A stretch of 64,000 bases of DNA from Psychrilyobacter atlanticus DSM 19335. GTDB taxonomy: Bacteria; Fusobacteriota; Fusobacteriia; Fusobacteriales; Fusobacteriaceae. The position numbers were made by a program, and so were the translations under genes. Numbering within the stretch: the stretch's first letter is position 1; every line of letters begins with the position of its first letter. The notes below the pieces were generated by a model. It was not told the origin of the DNA. It saw nothing but the letters and a program-made list of their open reading frames with translations, and did no database searches. The stretch is from positions 1,789,159 through 1,853,158 of the forward strand of contig NZ_KE384547.1 of the NCBI RefSeq assembly GCF_000426625.1, written 5' to 3'. Below are positions 54,371 to 63,121 of this stretch, piece after piece.

Positions 54371-55645
54371 TTATTTTCTAGTTTCCATTTGCTCTTTTAT
54401 GATTTTAGTCATATTTTTCAACCCTTCTTCAGCGGTTACTTTTCCATTCCAAATATCTGTAACTGCTGCTCCTGCTGGTTCCCAGATTAACCCCATCTCA
54501 GGAATTGCCGGCATAGGTACTGCATATTGAGCCTGCTCTAAGAAAGCTTTTGTATATTTGTGGTTAACGATCTCAGGTGCATCGATCAAAGCCTTAACTG
54601 GTGGCAATTGATTAGTCATCTTAAATCTTTCGATTAACATCTCATCAGAAGTTGCAAATTCAGCGAATAATTGAGCTGCCTTTGGATATTTAGTATATGA
54701 GTTTACTAATAAAGTTCTGATTCCAGAAAAAGAAGCTGGATGTTTTCCATCAAATGTAGGAATTGGTGCAACATCAAAGTTAACTCCTGATTTTTCTGCT
54801 CCTTCTAATCCCCATGGTCCATTTATAATAGCAGCTACCTTTCCTTCTGCAAATAAACCTGTCATAGCGTCATAACTTACATCTCCTGCATTTTGAACTG
54901 AGATAGATTTCAATAATAACATCTTATTGATCCCCTTAATAGATCCTTCATTATCTAAACCTATGTCATTAGCATCTGTACCATCTTTTCCGAAAACATA
55001 TCCTCCGTCCATAGCCATGAACATATGAGCATAATAAAAGTTAGGAATATCCCAGAAAATTCCAAATTTATTTTTAGATTTATCTGTGAAGTTTTCTCCA
55101 AATTTAATCAAATCTTCAAATGTCTTTGGAGCTTCAGTTAAAAGATCCTTGTTGTAATATAGAGCGTATGTTTCAATTGCTAGAGGGAATCCATATACTT
55201 TCCCTTTATTTGTTACTCCTATCCTTGCAGCAGGTAAAAAGTCATTTTTTACCCTGTCAGCACTCACTAAATTTTCCATAATAAGTCCCGATTGAACTAG
55301 ATCACCAATTTGATCATGAGGTGCAACAAAGACATCTGCTGCTGTTCCTGCCGGTCCATCTTGAATTACTTTATTTTTAATAGTAGAGATGTTGTTTTCT
55401 TCTAAAACAACATGCACACCATATTTCTCTTCATATTTTTTTGCTGCAAATTTAATATATTCTCCAACTGTTCCCTTAGATTCCCATATTTTTAATACCG
55501 CTCCCTCTTCTGGTACAACCTCATTAGTTGCCGTTTGAGTAGCCTCTGCTTCTTTAGGAGCATCTTTGCTTTCTTCCTTTCCTCCGCATGCCATCATCCC
55601 AAATGATAAGATAAAAATCATCATCCCATATAAAAATTTTTTCAT
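54371..55645 (-). CDS. malE: Maltodextrin-binding lipoprotein MalE
   Basis: A 424-residue extracytoplasmic binding protein with a lipoprotein signal ending MMACGG (Cys about 20), then a Glu/Ala/Thr-rich linker (22-45). The MalE-like core has LKIWESKGTVGEYIKFAAKKYEE, VFVAPHDQIGDL near 105, AAIINGPWGLEGAEKSG near 275, and WEPAGAAVTDIWNGK near the end. A GGGGGAAG ribosome binding site is present. It is behind a consensus promoter with an operator. Confidence 0.92.
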   Translation of the reverse strand: MKKFLYGMMIFILSFGMMACGGKEESKDAPKEAEATQTATNEVVPEEGAVLKIWESKGTVGEYIKFAAKKYEEKYGVHVVLEENNISTIKNKVIQDGPAGTAADVFVAPHDQIGDLVQSGLIMENLVSADRVKNDFLPAARIGVTNKGKVYGFPLAIETYALYYNKDLLTEAPKTFEDLIKFGENFTDKSKNKFGIFWDIPNFYYAHMFMAMDGGYVFGKDGTDANDIGLDNEGSIKGINKMLLLKSISVQNAGDVSYDAMTGLFAEGKVAAIINGPWGLEGAEKSGVNFDVAPIPTFDGKHPASFSGIRTLLVNSYTKYPKAAQLFAEFATSDEMLIERFKMTNQLPPVKALIDAPEIVNHKYTKAFLEQAQYAVPMPAIPEMGLIWEPAGAAVTDIWNGKVTAEEGLKNMTKIIKEQMETRK

Positions 55646-55670
55646 TTTCTTCCCCCTTTAAAAGTTTTTG

Positions 55671-55680
55671 GAAACGTTTC
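55671..55680. promoter_or_regulatory. LacI/cre-type operator before malE
   Basis: Palindrome GAAACGTTTC, 17 bases downstream of the -10, near the expected transcription start. Likely bound by a LacI-family repressor or a CcpA-like protein; no such gene is adjacent. Confidence 0.65.
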
Positions 55681-55696
55681 ATTTGCTTCTAGTATT

Positions 55697-55725
55697 AGTC
55701 TAGTTCATTTTCTCTAAATTGTCAA
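55697..55725 (-). promoter_or_regulatory. malEFG promoter
   Basis: TTGACA (55720-55725), 17-base spacer, TAGACT (55697-55702). Confidence 0.75.
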
Positions 55726-55811
55726 CCATTAAGTATCGAAACAATACAAAAGAATATCGAAATTATTCTTTACAATGATTTAGAGGTTATAAACGCTTAT
55801 AATACGTCAAA

Positions 55812-56408
55812 CATGGACACAGTAATAATCTTAGAGACATGATTAAATATATCAAAGAGAAGTTACCAGAAACTTTTATTATTGCTGGAAATGTATCTAC
55901 CCCTGATGCGGTAATCGACTTAGAAAATTGGGGTGCTGATGCCATAAAAGTAGGAATTGGTCCAGGAAAGGTTTGTATTACTAGATTTAAAACTGGATTT
56001 GGTTCTGGAGGATGGCAGCTATCAGCCTTGAAATGGTGTGCTAAAGTTGCTACAAAACCTCTTATTGCCGATGGTGGTTTAAGACATAATGGAGATATCG
56101 CGAAATCTATCAGATTTGGAGCTACTATGTGTATGGTAGGATCGATGTTTGCGGGACACGAAGAATCCCCTGGTGAGCTAGTTGTCAAAGATGGTATCCA
56201 ATTGAAAGAATATTATGGTTCTGCTTCTGAATTCAATAAAGGTGAGCGGAAAAATGTTGAAGGTAAAAAAATATTAGTAGATTATAGAGGCCCTATCATA
56301 GATACTCTGATTGAAATGGAAGAAGATATCCAAAGTTCTATCTCCTATGCAGGTGGAAATAATATAGACGCTCTTAGAAAAACAGATTATCTTATTTTAA
56401 AATATTAA
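55812..56408 (+). pseudogene. guaC: GMP reductase, 5'-truncated
   Basis: The frame reads [20 protein letters not shown], then [36 protein letters not shown] with the catalytic Cys, [21 protein letters not shown], and a normal C-terminus. GuaC proteins are about 325 residues; here homology begins at the HGHS motif and the first ~110 residues are missing, with a stop codon just upstream of the junction. An ATG at 55839 could express 189 residues, but half the barrel would be absent. Probably non-functional. The break lies beside the mal promoter. Confidence 0.85.
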
Positions 56409-56434
56409 TTTTAAAGTAACTTAATTATAGTAGT

Positions 56435-56465
56435 AAAAAATGGAAGGGTTCCCTTCCATTTTTTA
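56435..56465 (+). terminator. guaC terminator
   Basis: AAAAATGGAAGG / CCTTCCATTTTT around GTTC, with T run. Confidence 0.88.
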
Positions 56466-56553
56466 TATATTTTTTATACGCTTCCTATATATGAATTACA
56501 GATAGAAGAAAATATGATATACTATTTTTATAATATATTGAGGAGGAATCACC

Positions 56554-57006
56554 TTGGAAAATAAAGGTATTGTTAGAAAAATTGAAGAAAAAAACTTATA
56601 TATAGAACTATTTAGAGACAGCTCTTGTGCTCATTGCTCTGGGTGCGGGCAGAAAGATAAAACTATCGCTGACCTATATCAATATGAACTCAATGAGGAT
56701 ATCAAAGTTAATGTAGGAGACCTAATAACCTTTGAGATAAACAATAAATTCATCTTGAATTTAGCTCTTCTCATCTATATCCTCCCTGTAATTTTAATGA
56801 TTCTAAGCTATATCATAGCTGCTAAATTAGGCGCCAGTGAAGGACAAGGAATCTTTGTCAGTTTCGCTACCTTGGTAATCTCATTTTTAGGTTTTTATTT
56901 TTACGATAAAAAAAGTGGAAGTAAATTGATCAAAGAGGAGATCTCTATCAAGGAAGTTGTCCCTGCCGATGAGATAAAAATTACTAGTTGTGGTCCTAAA
57001 GAATAA
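56554..57006 (+). CDS. rseC: RseC/MucC-family protein
   Basis: A 150-residue inner-membrane protein. The N-terminal domain has clustered Cys (SSCAHCSGCGQ near residue 23), followed by two membrane segments (about 68-90 and 100-120) and a short C-terminal tail. This is the SoxR-reducing / RseC layout, often tied to redox (Rnf) complexes. Start is TTG, with AGGAGG 7 bases upstream. A TTACAG / TATACT promoter lies ahead. Monocistronic, so its partner is unknown. Confidence 0.8.
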   Translation: MENKGIVRKIEEKNLYIELFRDSSCAHCSGCGQKDKTIADLYQYELNEDIKVNVGDLITFEINNKFILNLALLIYILPVILMILSYIIAAKLGASEGQGIFVSFATLVISFLGFYFYDKKSGSKLIKEEISIKEVVPADEIKITSCGPKE

Positions 57007-57050
57007 AAAAAATAACCCTTAAATCACATGTGATTTAAGGGTTATTTTTT
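57006..57050. terminator. Bidirectional terminator
   Basis: Long perfect palindrome (arms about 20, centred on CACATGTG) with T runs on both sides, ending both the rseC-like gene and the small peptide ORF. Confidence 0.92.
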
Positions 57051-57186
57051 AGTTTTGTTCAAATATAAACTTAGATATATTAGTTAGTACTTTAGGTATT
57101 CTTCTTCCTTGACCAATATATTCATTACACAAAACTAAGGTAAAAAGTATTAAAAATCCGATGCAAATCAATATTTTTCTATTCAT
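57049..57186 (-). CDS. 45-residue secreted-type peptide, candidate signal precursor
   Basis: Not in any family I recognise. MNRK is followed by a hydrophobic segment ILICIGFLILFTLVLC (about residues 5-20), then a 25-residue polar tail, NEYIGQGRRIPKV then LTNISKFIFEQN. AGGGA lies about 7 bases before the ATG. It starts 15 bases after the HTH-TPR gene on the same strand and ends in a terminator. Size, signal-like N-terminus and position match precursors of peptide pheromones sensed by TPR regulators; this function is inferred. Confidence 0.6.
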   Translation of the reverse strand: MNRKILICIGFLILFTLVLCNEYIGQGRRIPKVLTNISKFIFEQN

Positions 57187-57200
57187 AGCTATCCCTTTTT

Positions 57201-58409
57201 TTATAAATTAATACTTTTAATTAGAAGCGATGCTTCATATTCCATATTGTTATTAAAATAAAATTTTAATATATACATAGAAAAGTCGTAACACATGATT
57301 TGTTTTGGTATTTCACAAATTATTTTTATTAAGTTTTGTTGTTTTAATGGCTGATGACCATAGAGTAAAACAAGCTGCTTTATAGAGTCTAAATATTTAG
57401 TAGGACTAAAGTGATGATGGTTAAGATCTAAAGGGAATGAAATTTCCTTTTCAAAAGCAACAATAGCTTCCTTTTTCTCACCTAAATATAGATAAGATAG
57501 CCCTAAATTCCAATAAGTTTGATATAAAGTTTTGTTTTGTAATTCTTTAAGGATCTTTTCAAGTTTATTAACAGTAATTTTTATCAGTATTTCATTTTTC
57601 ATTTCTTTAGCACAAGAAATAATGTTAGTATAACAAATTTCTAAATCATTATAATTTAATGGGTCGCTAACACTTTTCTTAAAGAATTCAATGGCTTTTT
57701 CATATTTACCTAATTTTTGATAACAAATACCTAGGTTATTGTAGGAATGATAGTAATGTTTTGTAATTTTTTCCATCTCAATAAGAACCTCAAAACACGT
57801 AATAGCTTTACTCCATTTTTTAGTTTCTAAAAGACTTACTCCGGTATTATAAGCTAAGAGTGCTTTTGTTTTATATGGCGCTTTATCGGTTTTCTTTTGA
57901 TATTTCAGATATATTTCATAGGTAAGCTCTGCTTTTTCCAAACGAATTATCTCAATTAGAATGGAATAAAAAAAACTAAAGCAAGGGAAGTGATTTAACA
58001 GGTTATAATAGATCTTTAAAGCTTCTTCTTCCTTGCCTATCTTTTGATTATATTTGGCTATAATATACCGATATTTACAGCTGTGAACTTCTTTCTCTCT
58101 TCCAAAATTCTCTATTTCTTCTTGTTTTTCTTTGGAATAGATTGTTTTATCTATCAAGCTTTCATCAACTAATTTATCCAGTTCCTGCTGGGGAGTGATA
58201 TACAGCTCTTCCATAGTAATAATCTTATTTATATTTCTTTCCTGAAAAATTCTATTAAAAGAATCAACCAACAGGGGGATATGTTTTTCTTTAAAAGAAT
58301 TTTGCCCTTTTTTTATTTTAGTGAGATAAGTAGAGGTAATCCCTTTACATCCCAGTTCTTTAAAAGTTATTTTATATATTTTGGCTATTTCAAATATTTT
58401 ATCTTCCAT
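57201..58409 (-). CDS. HTH-TPR (RRNPP-like) transcriptional regulator
   Basis: A 402-residue protein with an N-terminal XRE-like HTH (about 1-55, FKELGCKGITSTYLTKIKKG) and a helical C-terminal domain from about 115 to 390. The TPR-like units include AYNTGVSLLETKKWSKAI, YNNLGICYQKLGKYEKAIEF near 245 and WNLGLSYLYLGEKKEAIV near 320. This layout is that of Rgg/PlcR/NprR-type peptide receptors. AGGAGG lies 5 bases before the ATG. It is divergent from the membrane/MFS/CPBP genes and co-directional with the small peptide ORF. Confidence 0.8.
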   Translation of the reverse strand: MEDKIFEIAKIYKITFKELGCKGITSTYLTKIKKGQNSFKEKHIPLLVDSFNRIFQERNINKIITMEELYITPQQELDKLVDESLIDKTIYSKEKQEEIENFGREKEVHSCKYRYIIAKYNQKIGKEEEALKIYYNLLNHFPCFSFFYSILIEIIRLEKAELTYEIYLKYQKKTDKAPYKTKALLAYNTGVSLLETKKWSKAITCFEVLIEMEKITKHYYHSYNNLGICYQKLGKYEKAIEFFKKSVSDPLNYNDLEICYTNIISCAKEMKNEILIKITVNKLEKILKELQNKTLYQTYWNLGLSYLYLGEKKEAIVAFEKEISFPLDLNHHHFSPTKYLDSIKQLVLLYGHQPLKQQNLIKIICEIPKQIMCYDFSMYILKFYFNNNMEYEASLLIKSINL

Positions 58410-58447
58410 ATTGACCTCCTGAAATGTAACCGTATTATATGATTAAT

Positions 58448-58518
58448 ATTCAGTTTTTTCCACTAAAATTCAATTTTTGATAAAAACTGAATAAAAAGGT
58501 CCTTAAAATTCAGTTTTT
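58448..58518. promoter_or_regulatory. Repeated operator half-sites ATTCAGTTTTT
   Basis: Four copies: 58448-58458 exact, 58468-58478 with one change, 58482-58492 inverted exact, and 58508-58518 exact. Direct copies start 20 and 40 bases apart, two and four helical turns. The array lies between the regulator promoter (TATAAT, minus) and the -35 of the divergent operon. Likely binding sites of the HTH-TPR protein. Confidence 0.7.
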
Positions 58519-58537
58519 ACGTTTTTTTTGAAAAAAA

Positions 58538-58566
58538 TTGAAAAATTTGTTTTAACAAAATAATAT
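58538..58566 (+). promoter_or_regulatory. Promoter of the membrane/MFS/CPBP operon
   Basis: TTGAAA (58538-58543), 17-base spacer, TAATAT (58561-58566). The nearest half-site ends 19 bases before the -35, a spot suited to activation. Confidence 0.65.
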
Positions 58567-58671
58567 ACTATATTAACACTTGGAATAAGGTACAAACAAA
58601 TTAAAAAGGAGTAAAAATCTCTTTTTGTTATTTTTTTAAATAACATCAATAAAATTTTGGAGGATATTATT

Positions 58672-59559
58672 ATGAAAAGAAATTATTACATTATGAGCAT
58701 ACCATTAATATCAATTTTAATGGTTACTAGTATTATCAGCTATGTATTTTTAGGCCATTCTATTGCAATTAGGTTACTTACTTTTATTGGAATTACTGAA
58801 GCTGTTTTGGCTAAATTTCAAGGTGAACTTTTATTTAAAAATAGCTTTAAAAAATATTATTCTTTAGTAATGTTATTAATTCCAAGTAGTGTGTTTTTAT
58901 TTTTGAATAATAATACAGAAGGGTTCTATATAGGCTCTTTCATAGGAATAATTATATTCCTTGTTAGAATTTATTTTTCTTTAAAAAAGATACCTATTAA
59001 AGAGAAAAGCAATGATAAGAGAATAAAAATTATTGATATTTACTTTTCCTTAGGTTTTACACTCATAATTTTAGTAAATATTTATTGTACAAATTTTTAC
59101 AACAACCAAAATAGAATAAATTGGGAGACTCCTCTAAATGGAGCTCTTACATCAAATATAAAAATTTTAGATTCAAATATTAAAGTATTAGGTAATAATG
59201 ATCTTTATAGGAAAAATTACTACAACTTACCACAAACATTTATTTTAGACTCTATAAAGGGAATTATCTTAAGTAAAAAAGGTGGATATGAGTTTGAGGA
59301 AGAATTCCAGCCCTATAAAGGAAAGGTAAATAAAATAACCTATAAAAATATTGAAATTTCAGGTATAGAAAATATTATATATTTTAAAGATCTAAATAGT
59401 AAGAAAGTCATTTCTAAATTTATTGCTAATGGAAAGATATTATCAACACCTATAATTGATAAAAACAACCTTTATTTTGTTGCTAATGATTGGAGTTGGC
59501 TGGATAAAAGAAGGAAAAGTAAAATTTATTCTTTAGATATTTCAAATCTTAAAATTTAA
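58672..59559 (+). CDS. Membrane protein with C-terminal beta-repeat domain
   Basis: Not recognised. 295 residues with about five membrane segments (8-28, 31-46, 63-79, 84-103, 121-140). The outer C-terminal domain of ~150 residues ends in YFKDLNSKKVISKFIANGKI then LSTPIIDKNNLYFVAN, which resembles one blade of a PQQ-type beta-propeller. The ATG at 58672 follows GGAGG by 9 bases. First gene of the divergent operon, so probably a target of the regulator. A membrane sensor or accessory factor is possible. Confidence 0.65.
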   Translation: MKRNYYIMSIPLISILMVTSIISYVFLGHSIAIRLLTFIGITEAVLAKFQGELLFKNSFKKYYSLVMLLIPSSVFLFLNNNTEGFYIGSFIGIIIFLVRIYFSLKKIPIKEKSNDKRIKIIDIYFSLGFTLIILVNIYCTNFYNNQNRINWETPLNGALTSNIKILDSNIKVLGNNDLYRKNYYNLPQTFILDSIKGIILSKKGGYEFEEEFQPYKGKVNKITYKNIEISGIENIIYFKDLNSKKVISKFIANGKILSTPIIDKNNLYFVANDWSWLDKRRKSKIYSLDISNLKI

Positions 59560-59621
59560 AAGAGTTTAGTTTTGATATAAAATCCCCTGTTTAAAATTAT
59601 ATTGTAGTGTAGGGAGGAAGT

Positions 59622-60860
59622 ATGAAAAATTATTGGTTATATTTTGGGTGTAGGATAGCTTCAATTTTAGGAGGATCATTACAAAATGCTATTATTCCCA
59701 TTGTAATCTTAGAGGGAACGAGGTCTGGTGGAGCACTGGGTTCTGTTTTAGGTGTACAAGAAGTGTTACTTTTATTAACTTCATTTATAGCAGGGTTTAT
59801 AGCAGATAAATTTAATAGGAAATATATAATGATCATTTGTGATCTAATAAATGCAGCTTTATTAGGTGGATACATACTCTTAGCTCAAGGAGATATAAGC
59901 TACCTTTTTGCTCTTATTTTTATACAAAATTCAGTGAACAAACTTTTCTTTGCAGCTTCTGCAACTATTTTTAGTCAAATTGTAAAAAGTAAAGACTTGT
60001 TAAAGAGAAAATCAGTTATGAAAACTGTGATTAGAATCATAAATATCTCAGCTCCACCTATAGGAATTTTTCTTTATACGAAACTAGGATTAAACTTTAT
60101 TCTAACTATTAATCTAATATCATTTCTAGTCTCTGGGATTTTAGAATTTTTTATTAGGTATAAGTCACATTTAACAAAACAAAACAAAAGAGAAAAGCTA
60201 AATATTATTAAAGAATATAAAGAACCATTGGTATATATAAAAGATTCTAATTCGAGTTTTAAAGGTCTTATATTGTTTATACTATCTATAAATTTCTTTT
60301 TTAATCCTATAGTATCAGTTGTTTTTCCATTTATTATTACCAGCTACCTAAAACTTCCTGTAATATTTTTAGGGTATACTATGTCTAGTTCTGCAATAGG
60401 ATGTATTGTAGGAGGAGGAATATTAGCTAGATACACTGAAAAATTTGAATTGGGAGGGAAGTTCTGGAAAAAAATGGTTGTAATTAATTTTATAACTTTC
60501 GCAGGCATCCCTATCTCACTGTATATTTTCAGCAATAATTTACTGTTATGTCAGTTAAGTATAGTCAGCTTATTTTCTATCTTTGGGGCAACTAATATTA
60601 TATATGTTGAAACTTTGTTTGTATATTTTGAGATAATAATACCCCATAAAATAAAAGGCAGAGCTTTTTCATTGATAGAGATATTTGGGTCTATTTTAAC
60701 TCCTATTGGCTATTTTTTAGTAGCAGGAATTATAGACAAAGTTAATCCATTTTATTTATCTCTTATAGCCTGTGGCTTATGTTTTATTTTTTACTCTATT
60801 GTAGTGGTAAGGAGGTTGGATTTGAAAGAAATAAAAATAAATTTAGAAAAAGCTATATAG
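59622..60860 (+). CDS. MFS exporter
   Basis: A 412-residue MFS_3-type transporter with about twelve helices. It has the loop-2/3 motif GFIADKFNRKYIM near residue 57 and Gly-rich helix ends (AIGCIVGGGILARYTEKF near 260). The subfamily exports macrolides, siderophores and peptide-like antibiotics. In this operon a peptide or small-molecule export role is inferred. An AGGGAGG ribosome binding site is present. Confidence 0.8.
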   Translation: MKNYWLYFGCRIASILGGSLQNAIIPIVILEGTRSGGALGSVLGVQEVLLLLTSFIAGFIADKFNRKYIMIICDLINAALLGGYILLAQGDISYLFALIFIQNSVNKLFFAASATIFSQIVKSKDLLKRKSVMKTVIRIINISAPPIGIFLYTKLGLNFILTINLISFLVSGILEFFIRYKSHLTKQNKREKLNIIKEYKEPLVYIKDSNSSFKGLILFILSINFFFNPIVSVVFPFIITSYLKLPVIFLGYTMSSSAIGCIVGGGILARYTEKFELGGKFWKKMVVINFITFAGIPISLYIFSNNLLLCQLSIVSLFSIFGATNIIYVETLFVYFEIIIPHKIKGRAFSLIEIFGSILTPIGYFLVAGIIDKVNPFYLSLIACGLCFIFYSIVVVRRLDLKEIKINLEKAI

Positions 60861-60944
60861 GGCAAGTAACTTTGATATCAAGATTATTTTCTTTTAAAAT
60901 AATTAAAAATCTTTTTTCTATAGTAATAAATTATTGGAGGAGTC

Positions 60945-61718
60945 ATGGAACAAATTATTGAACAAAAAAAAGCATCGACCTTTATAACTTTATTTTTATT
61001 CTTCGTTTTTAGCGCTGTTGGTGTTGTTATCGCTTATATGATAACTGATAATGACGATTTAATAGGTATTATTGCTTATACAGTAACTTTTTTAGTTTTA
61101 CTTTGTTATTTTCAATTAAAAAAAGGAGTCTTAGAAGATATTAATTTTAAAATCCGAGAATTAGAAGTTTTAAAAATCCTTAAAATCTTATTTTACTGTA
61201 TTATTTTTTTTATTATGTCAAATTTCGTGTACTGGATTTTATCGACCTACACTCATTTAAAATTTTATAACGAAACTGAAAATTTAAAGCCTTATAGTAA
61301 AACTCATCTTGGTCAGTTAATTTTTTTTGTTTCTTTAACTATTTTTCCTGCTGTGGTAGAAGAAATAGTCTTTAGAGGGGTCCTTTTTAAAAATTTAATT
61401 TTTAGATATGGTTTAAAAGTAGCTATTTTAGCTACATGTATTATTTTTAGTTTTATTCATGGTCTTTCTGATGGGTTAAATATTTTTTTAAGTGGCGGTA
61501 CTTTTTATATAGCTTATATATACTATAAAGAAAAAAACATATTGTATCCTATTATTTTTCATGGAGTTTCTAACTTCATGTCTCTTTTTCCAAGAATTAA
61601 TTATATTTCTGGCGACTCACCAAATAAATTTATTTTTCTATTTATGTTTGCACTACCCTTTATATTAAGAAAACTATATCAAATTTTTATACTAGAAAAA
61701 AATAGCTTTAAATTTTAA
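60945..61718 (+). CDS. CPBP-family intramembrane protease
   Basis: A 257-residue protein with about seven membrane segments. The three CPBP (Abi/CAAX-like) motifs are present: EEIVFRGVLF near residue 139 with the Glu pair, FSFIHG near 170, and HGVSNF near 208. Members process peptides or give immunity to bacteriocins. GGAGG lies 4 bases before the ATG. Last gene of the operon; processing of the exported peptide or self-protection are both possible. Confidence 0.85.
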   Translation: MEQIIEQKKASTFITLFLFFVFSAVGVVIAYMITDNDDLIGIIAYTVTFLVLLCYFQLKKGVLEDINFKIRELEVLKILKILFYCIIFFIMSNFVYWILSTYTHLKFYNETENLKPYSKTHLGQLIFFVSLTIFPAVVEEIVFRGVLFKNLIFRYGLKVAILATCIIFSFIHGLSDGLNIFLSGGTFYIAYIYYKEKNILYPIIFHGVSNFMSLFPRINYISGDSPNKFIFLFMFALPFILRKLYQIFILEKNSFKF

Positions 61719-61726
61719 AAAGTTAT

Positions 61727-61759
61727 AAAAAAAAGAACTCCATGGAGTTCTTTTTTTTT
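61727..61759. terminator. Bidirectional terminator
   Basis: GAACTCCATGGAGTTC palindrome flanked by eight A and eight T, between the convergent CPBP and permease genes. Confidence 0.92.
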
Positions 61760-61764
61760 ATCCT

Positions 61765-63051
61765 TTATACCACTAAACTTAGAAGTGAAAGTCCCCCTAT
61801 AGCCCATAAAACCGGAGAAACTTTATTATATTCCCCTGTTCCTACATGGACTACTATAAATGATAAGAATCCAAAACTAAGTCCTGTACTGATACTATAT
61901 GTAAGAGGCATCATGATAACTGTTGCAAACACAGGTAGTGCCGTTTTAAAATCATGAAGATTCAATTCCTTCAGATTTTTAAACATATAGATTCCAACAA
62001 TAATAAGAGCTGGTGCTGTAGCATAAGCCGGTACAATCCCTACAATCGGTGTAAATAACAGTGAAAGTAAGAATAATATTCCGATGACAACTGAAGCTAA
62101 CCCTGTTCTGGCTCCTGCTGCTATCCCTGCTGTAGTCTCTGATAACGTGGTAACTGTACTAGATCCCAATACTGACCCTACTATTGTAGAGGCTACATCT
62201 GTATGGATCATTCTACCTAGAGATAGGATATTCCCGTCTTCATCTTCCATTCCCATCTCCTTTGCACAGGCAATAAGAGTTCCCAATGAATCAAACAGGT
62301 CTACAAACATAAATGAGAATATAGGCCCGATCAACGCAAATTGTAAAGCTCCTAATATATCTAATTTAAACGCAATAGGTGCTATTGACGGCGGCATAGA
62401 CATTATCTGTGTAGGAAGCTCAACTACCCCTATCATCATCCCTAAAACAGTCGTAGTGATCATCCCGATCAACATTCCACCCTTTACATTTCTAAGCTCT
62501 AAGAGAGCCGATACCATTATTCCTATCACTCCTAAAACAACTGTAGGAGTAAATTTACCGAGAGATACAAATGTTGCCGGGTTAGCTACTATAAGTCCCA
62601 TACTCTTTAGTCCTATAAAAGCTATGAAAAGTCCTATTCCAGCTGTAGAAGCTATCTTTAGTTCTACTGGAATTGCCTGAGCTATCCTCTCTCTTATCCC
62701 ACCAATAGACATAATTAAGAAGAATAATCCAGATATAAATACGACTCCCAATGCTGTTTCCCAAGGTATTCCCTTTCCAATAACCAATGTATATGTAAAA
62801 AATGCGTTAAGTCCCATTCCTGGTGCTAATCCTAATGGTGCATTTGCCCAAAAAGCTGCTATCAAACTACCTATTGCGGCACTTAAACATGTAATAGTAA
62901 TAAGAGCTCCTTTATCCATCCCTGTATCTGCCATTATTGAAGGGTTTACAAATATAATATATGACATAGTCATAAATGTAGTAAGTCCCCCAATAACCTC
63001 TTGCTTTACCGAAGTTTTTCTTTCGGTTAATTTAAACATTCTTTCCAACAT
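61765..63051 (-). CDS. pbuG: NCS2-family guanine/hypoxanthine permease
   Basis: A 428-residue purine permease of the AzgA/PbuG type (COG2252) with about twelve to fourteen helices. It has EVIGGLTTFMTMSYIIFVNP near residue 19, GLAPGMGLNAFFTY near 75, FVDLFDSLGTLIACA near 250, and SSTVTTLSETTAGIAAGARTG near 295. It imports purine bases by proton symport. The guanine-type riboswitch upstream supports guanine/hypoxanthine as substrate. Confidence 0.9.
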   Translation of the reverse strand: MLERMFKLTERKTSVKQEVIGGLTTFMTMSYIIFVNPSIMADTGMDKGALITITCLSAAIGSLIAAFWANAPLGLAPGMGLNAFFTYTLVIGKGIPWETALGVVFISGLFFLIMSIGGIRERIAQAIPVELKIASTAGIGLFIAFIGLKSMGLIVANPATFVSLGKFTPTVVLGVIGIMVSALLELRNVKGGMLIGMITTTVLGMMIGVVELPTQIMSMPPSIAPIAFKLDILGALQFALIGPIFSFMFVDLFDSLGTLIACAKEMGMEDEDGNILSLGRMIHTDVASTIVGSVLGSSTVTTLSETTAGIAAGARTGLASVVIGILFLLSLLFTPIVGIVPAYATAPALIIVGIYMFKNLKELNLHDFKTALPVFATVIMMPLTYSISTGLSFGFLSFIVVHVGTGEYNKVSPVLWAIGGLSLLSLVV

Positions 63052-63121
63052 TCTACTTCCCCCGTCCTTAAATTTTTAATAGGTAGTATCTAATAATTTT
63101 ATACTTTTTTTAAATAAAAAA

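Noticed and set aside
60779-60961. 60-codon ORF bridging the MFS and CPBP genes
   Set aside because: Overlaps the MFS 3' end in another frame and lacks a ribosome binding site; not supported as a second signal peptide.
62084-62680. 198-codon plus-strand ORF opposite the purine permease
   Set aside because: Antisense shadow of a conserved gene; no ribosome binding site or recognisable protein.
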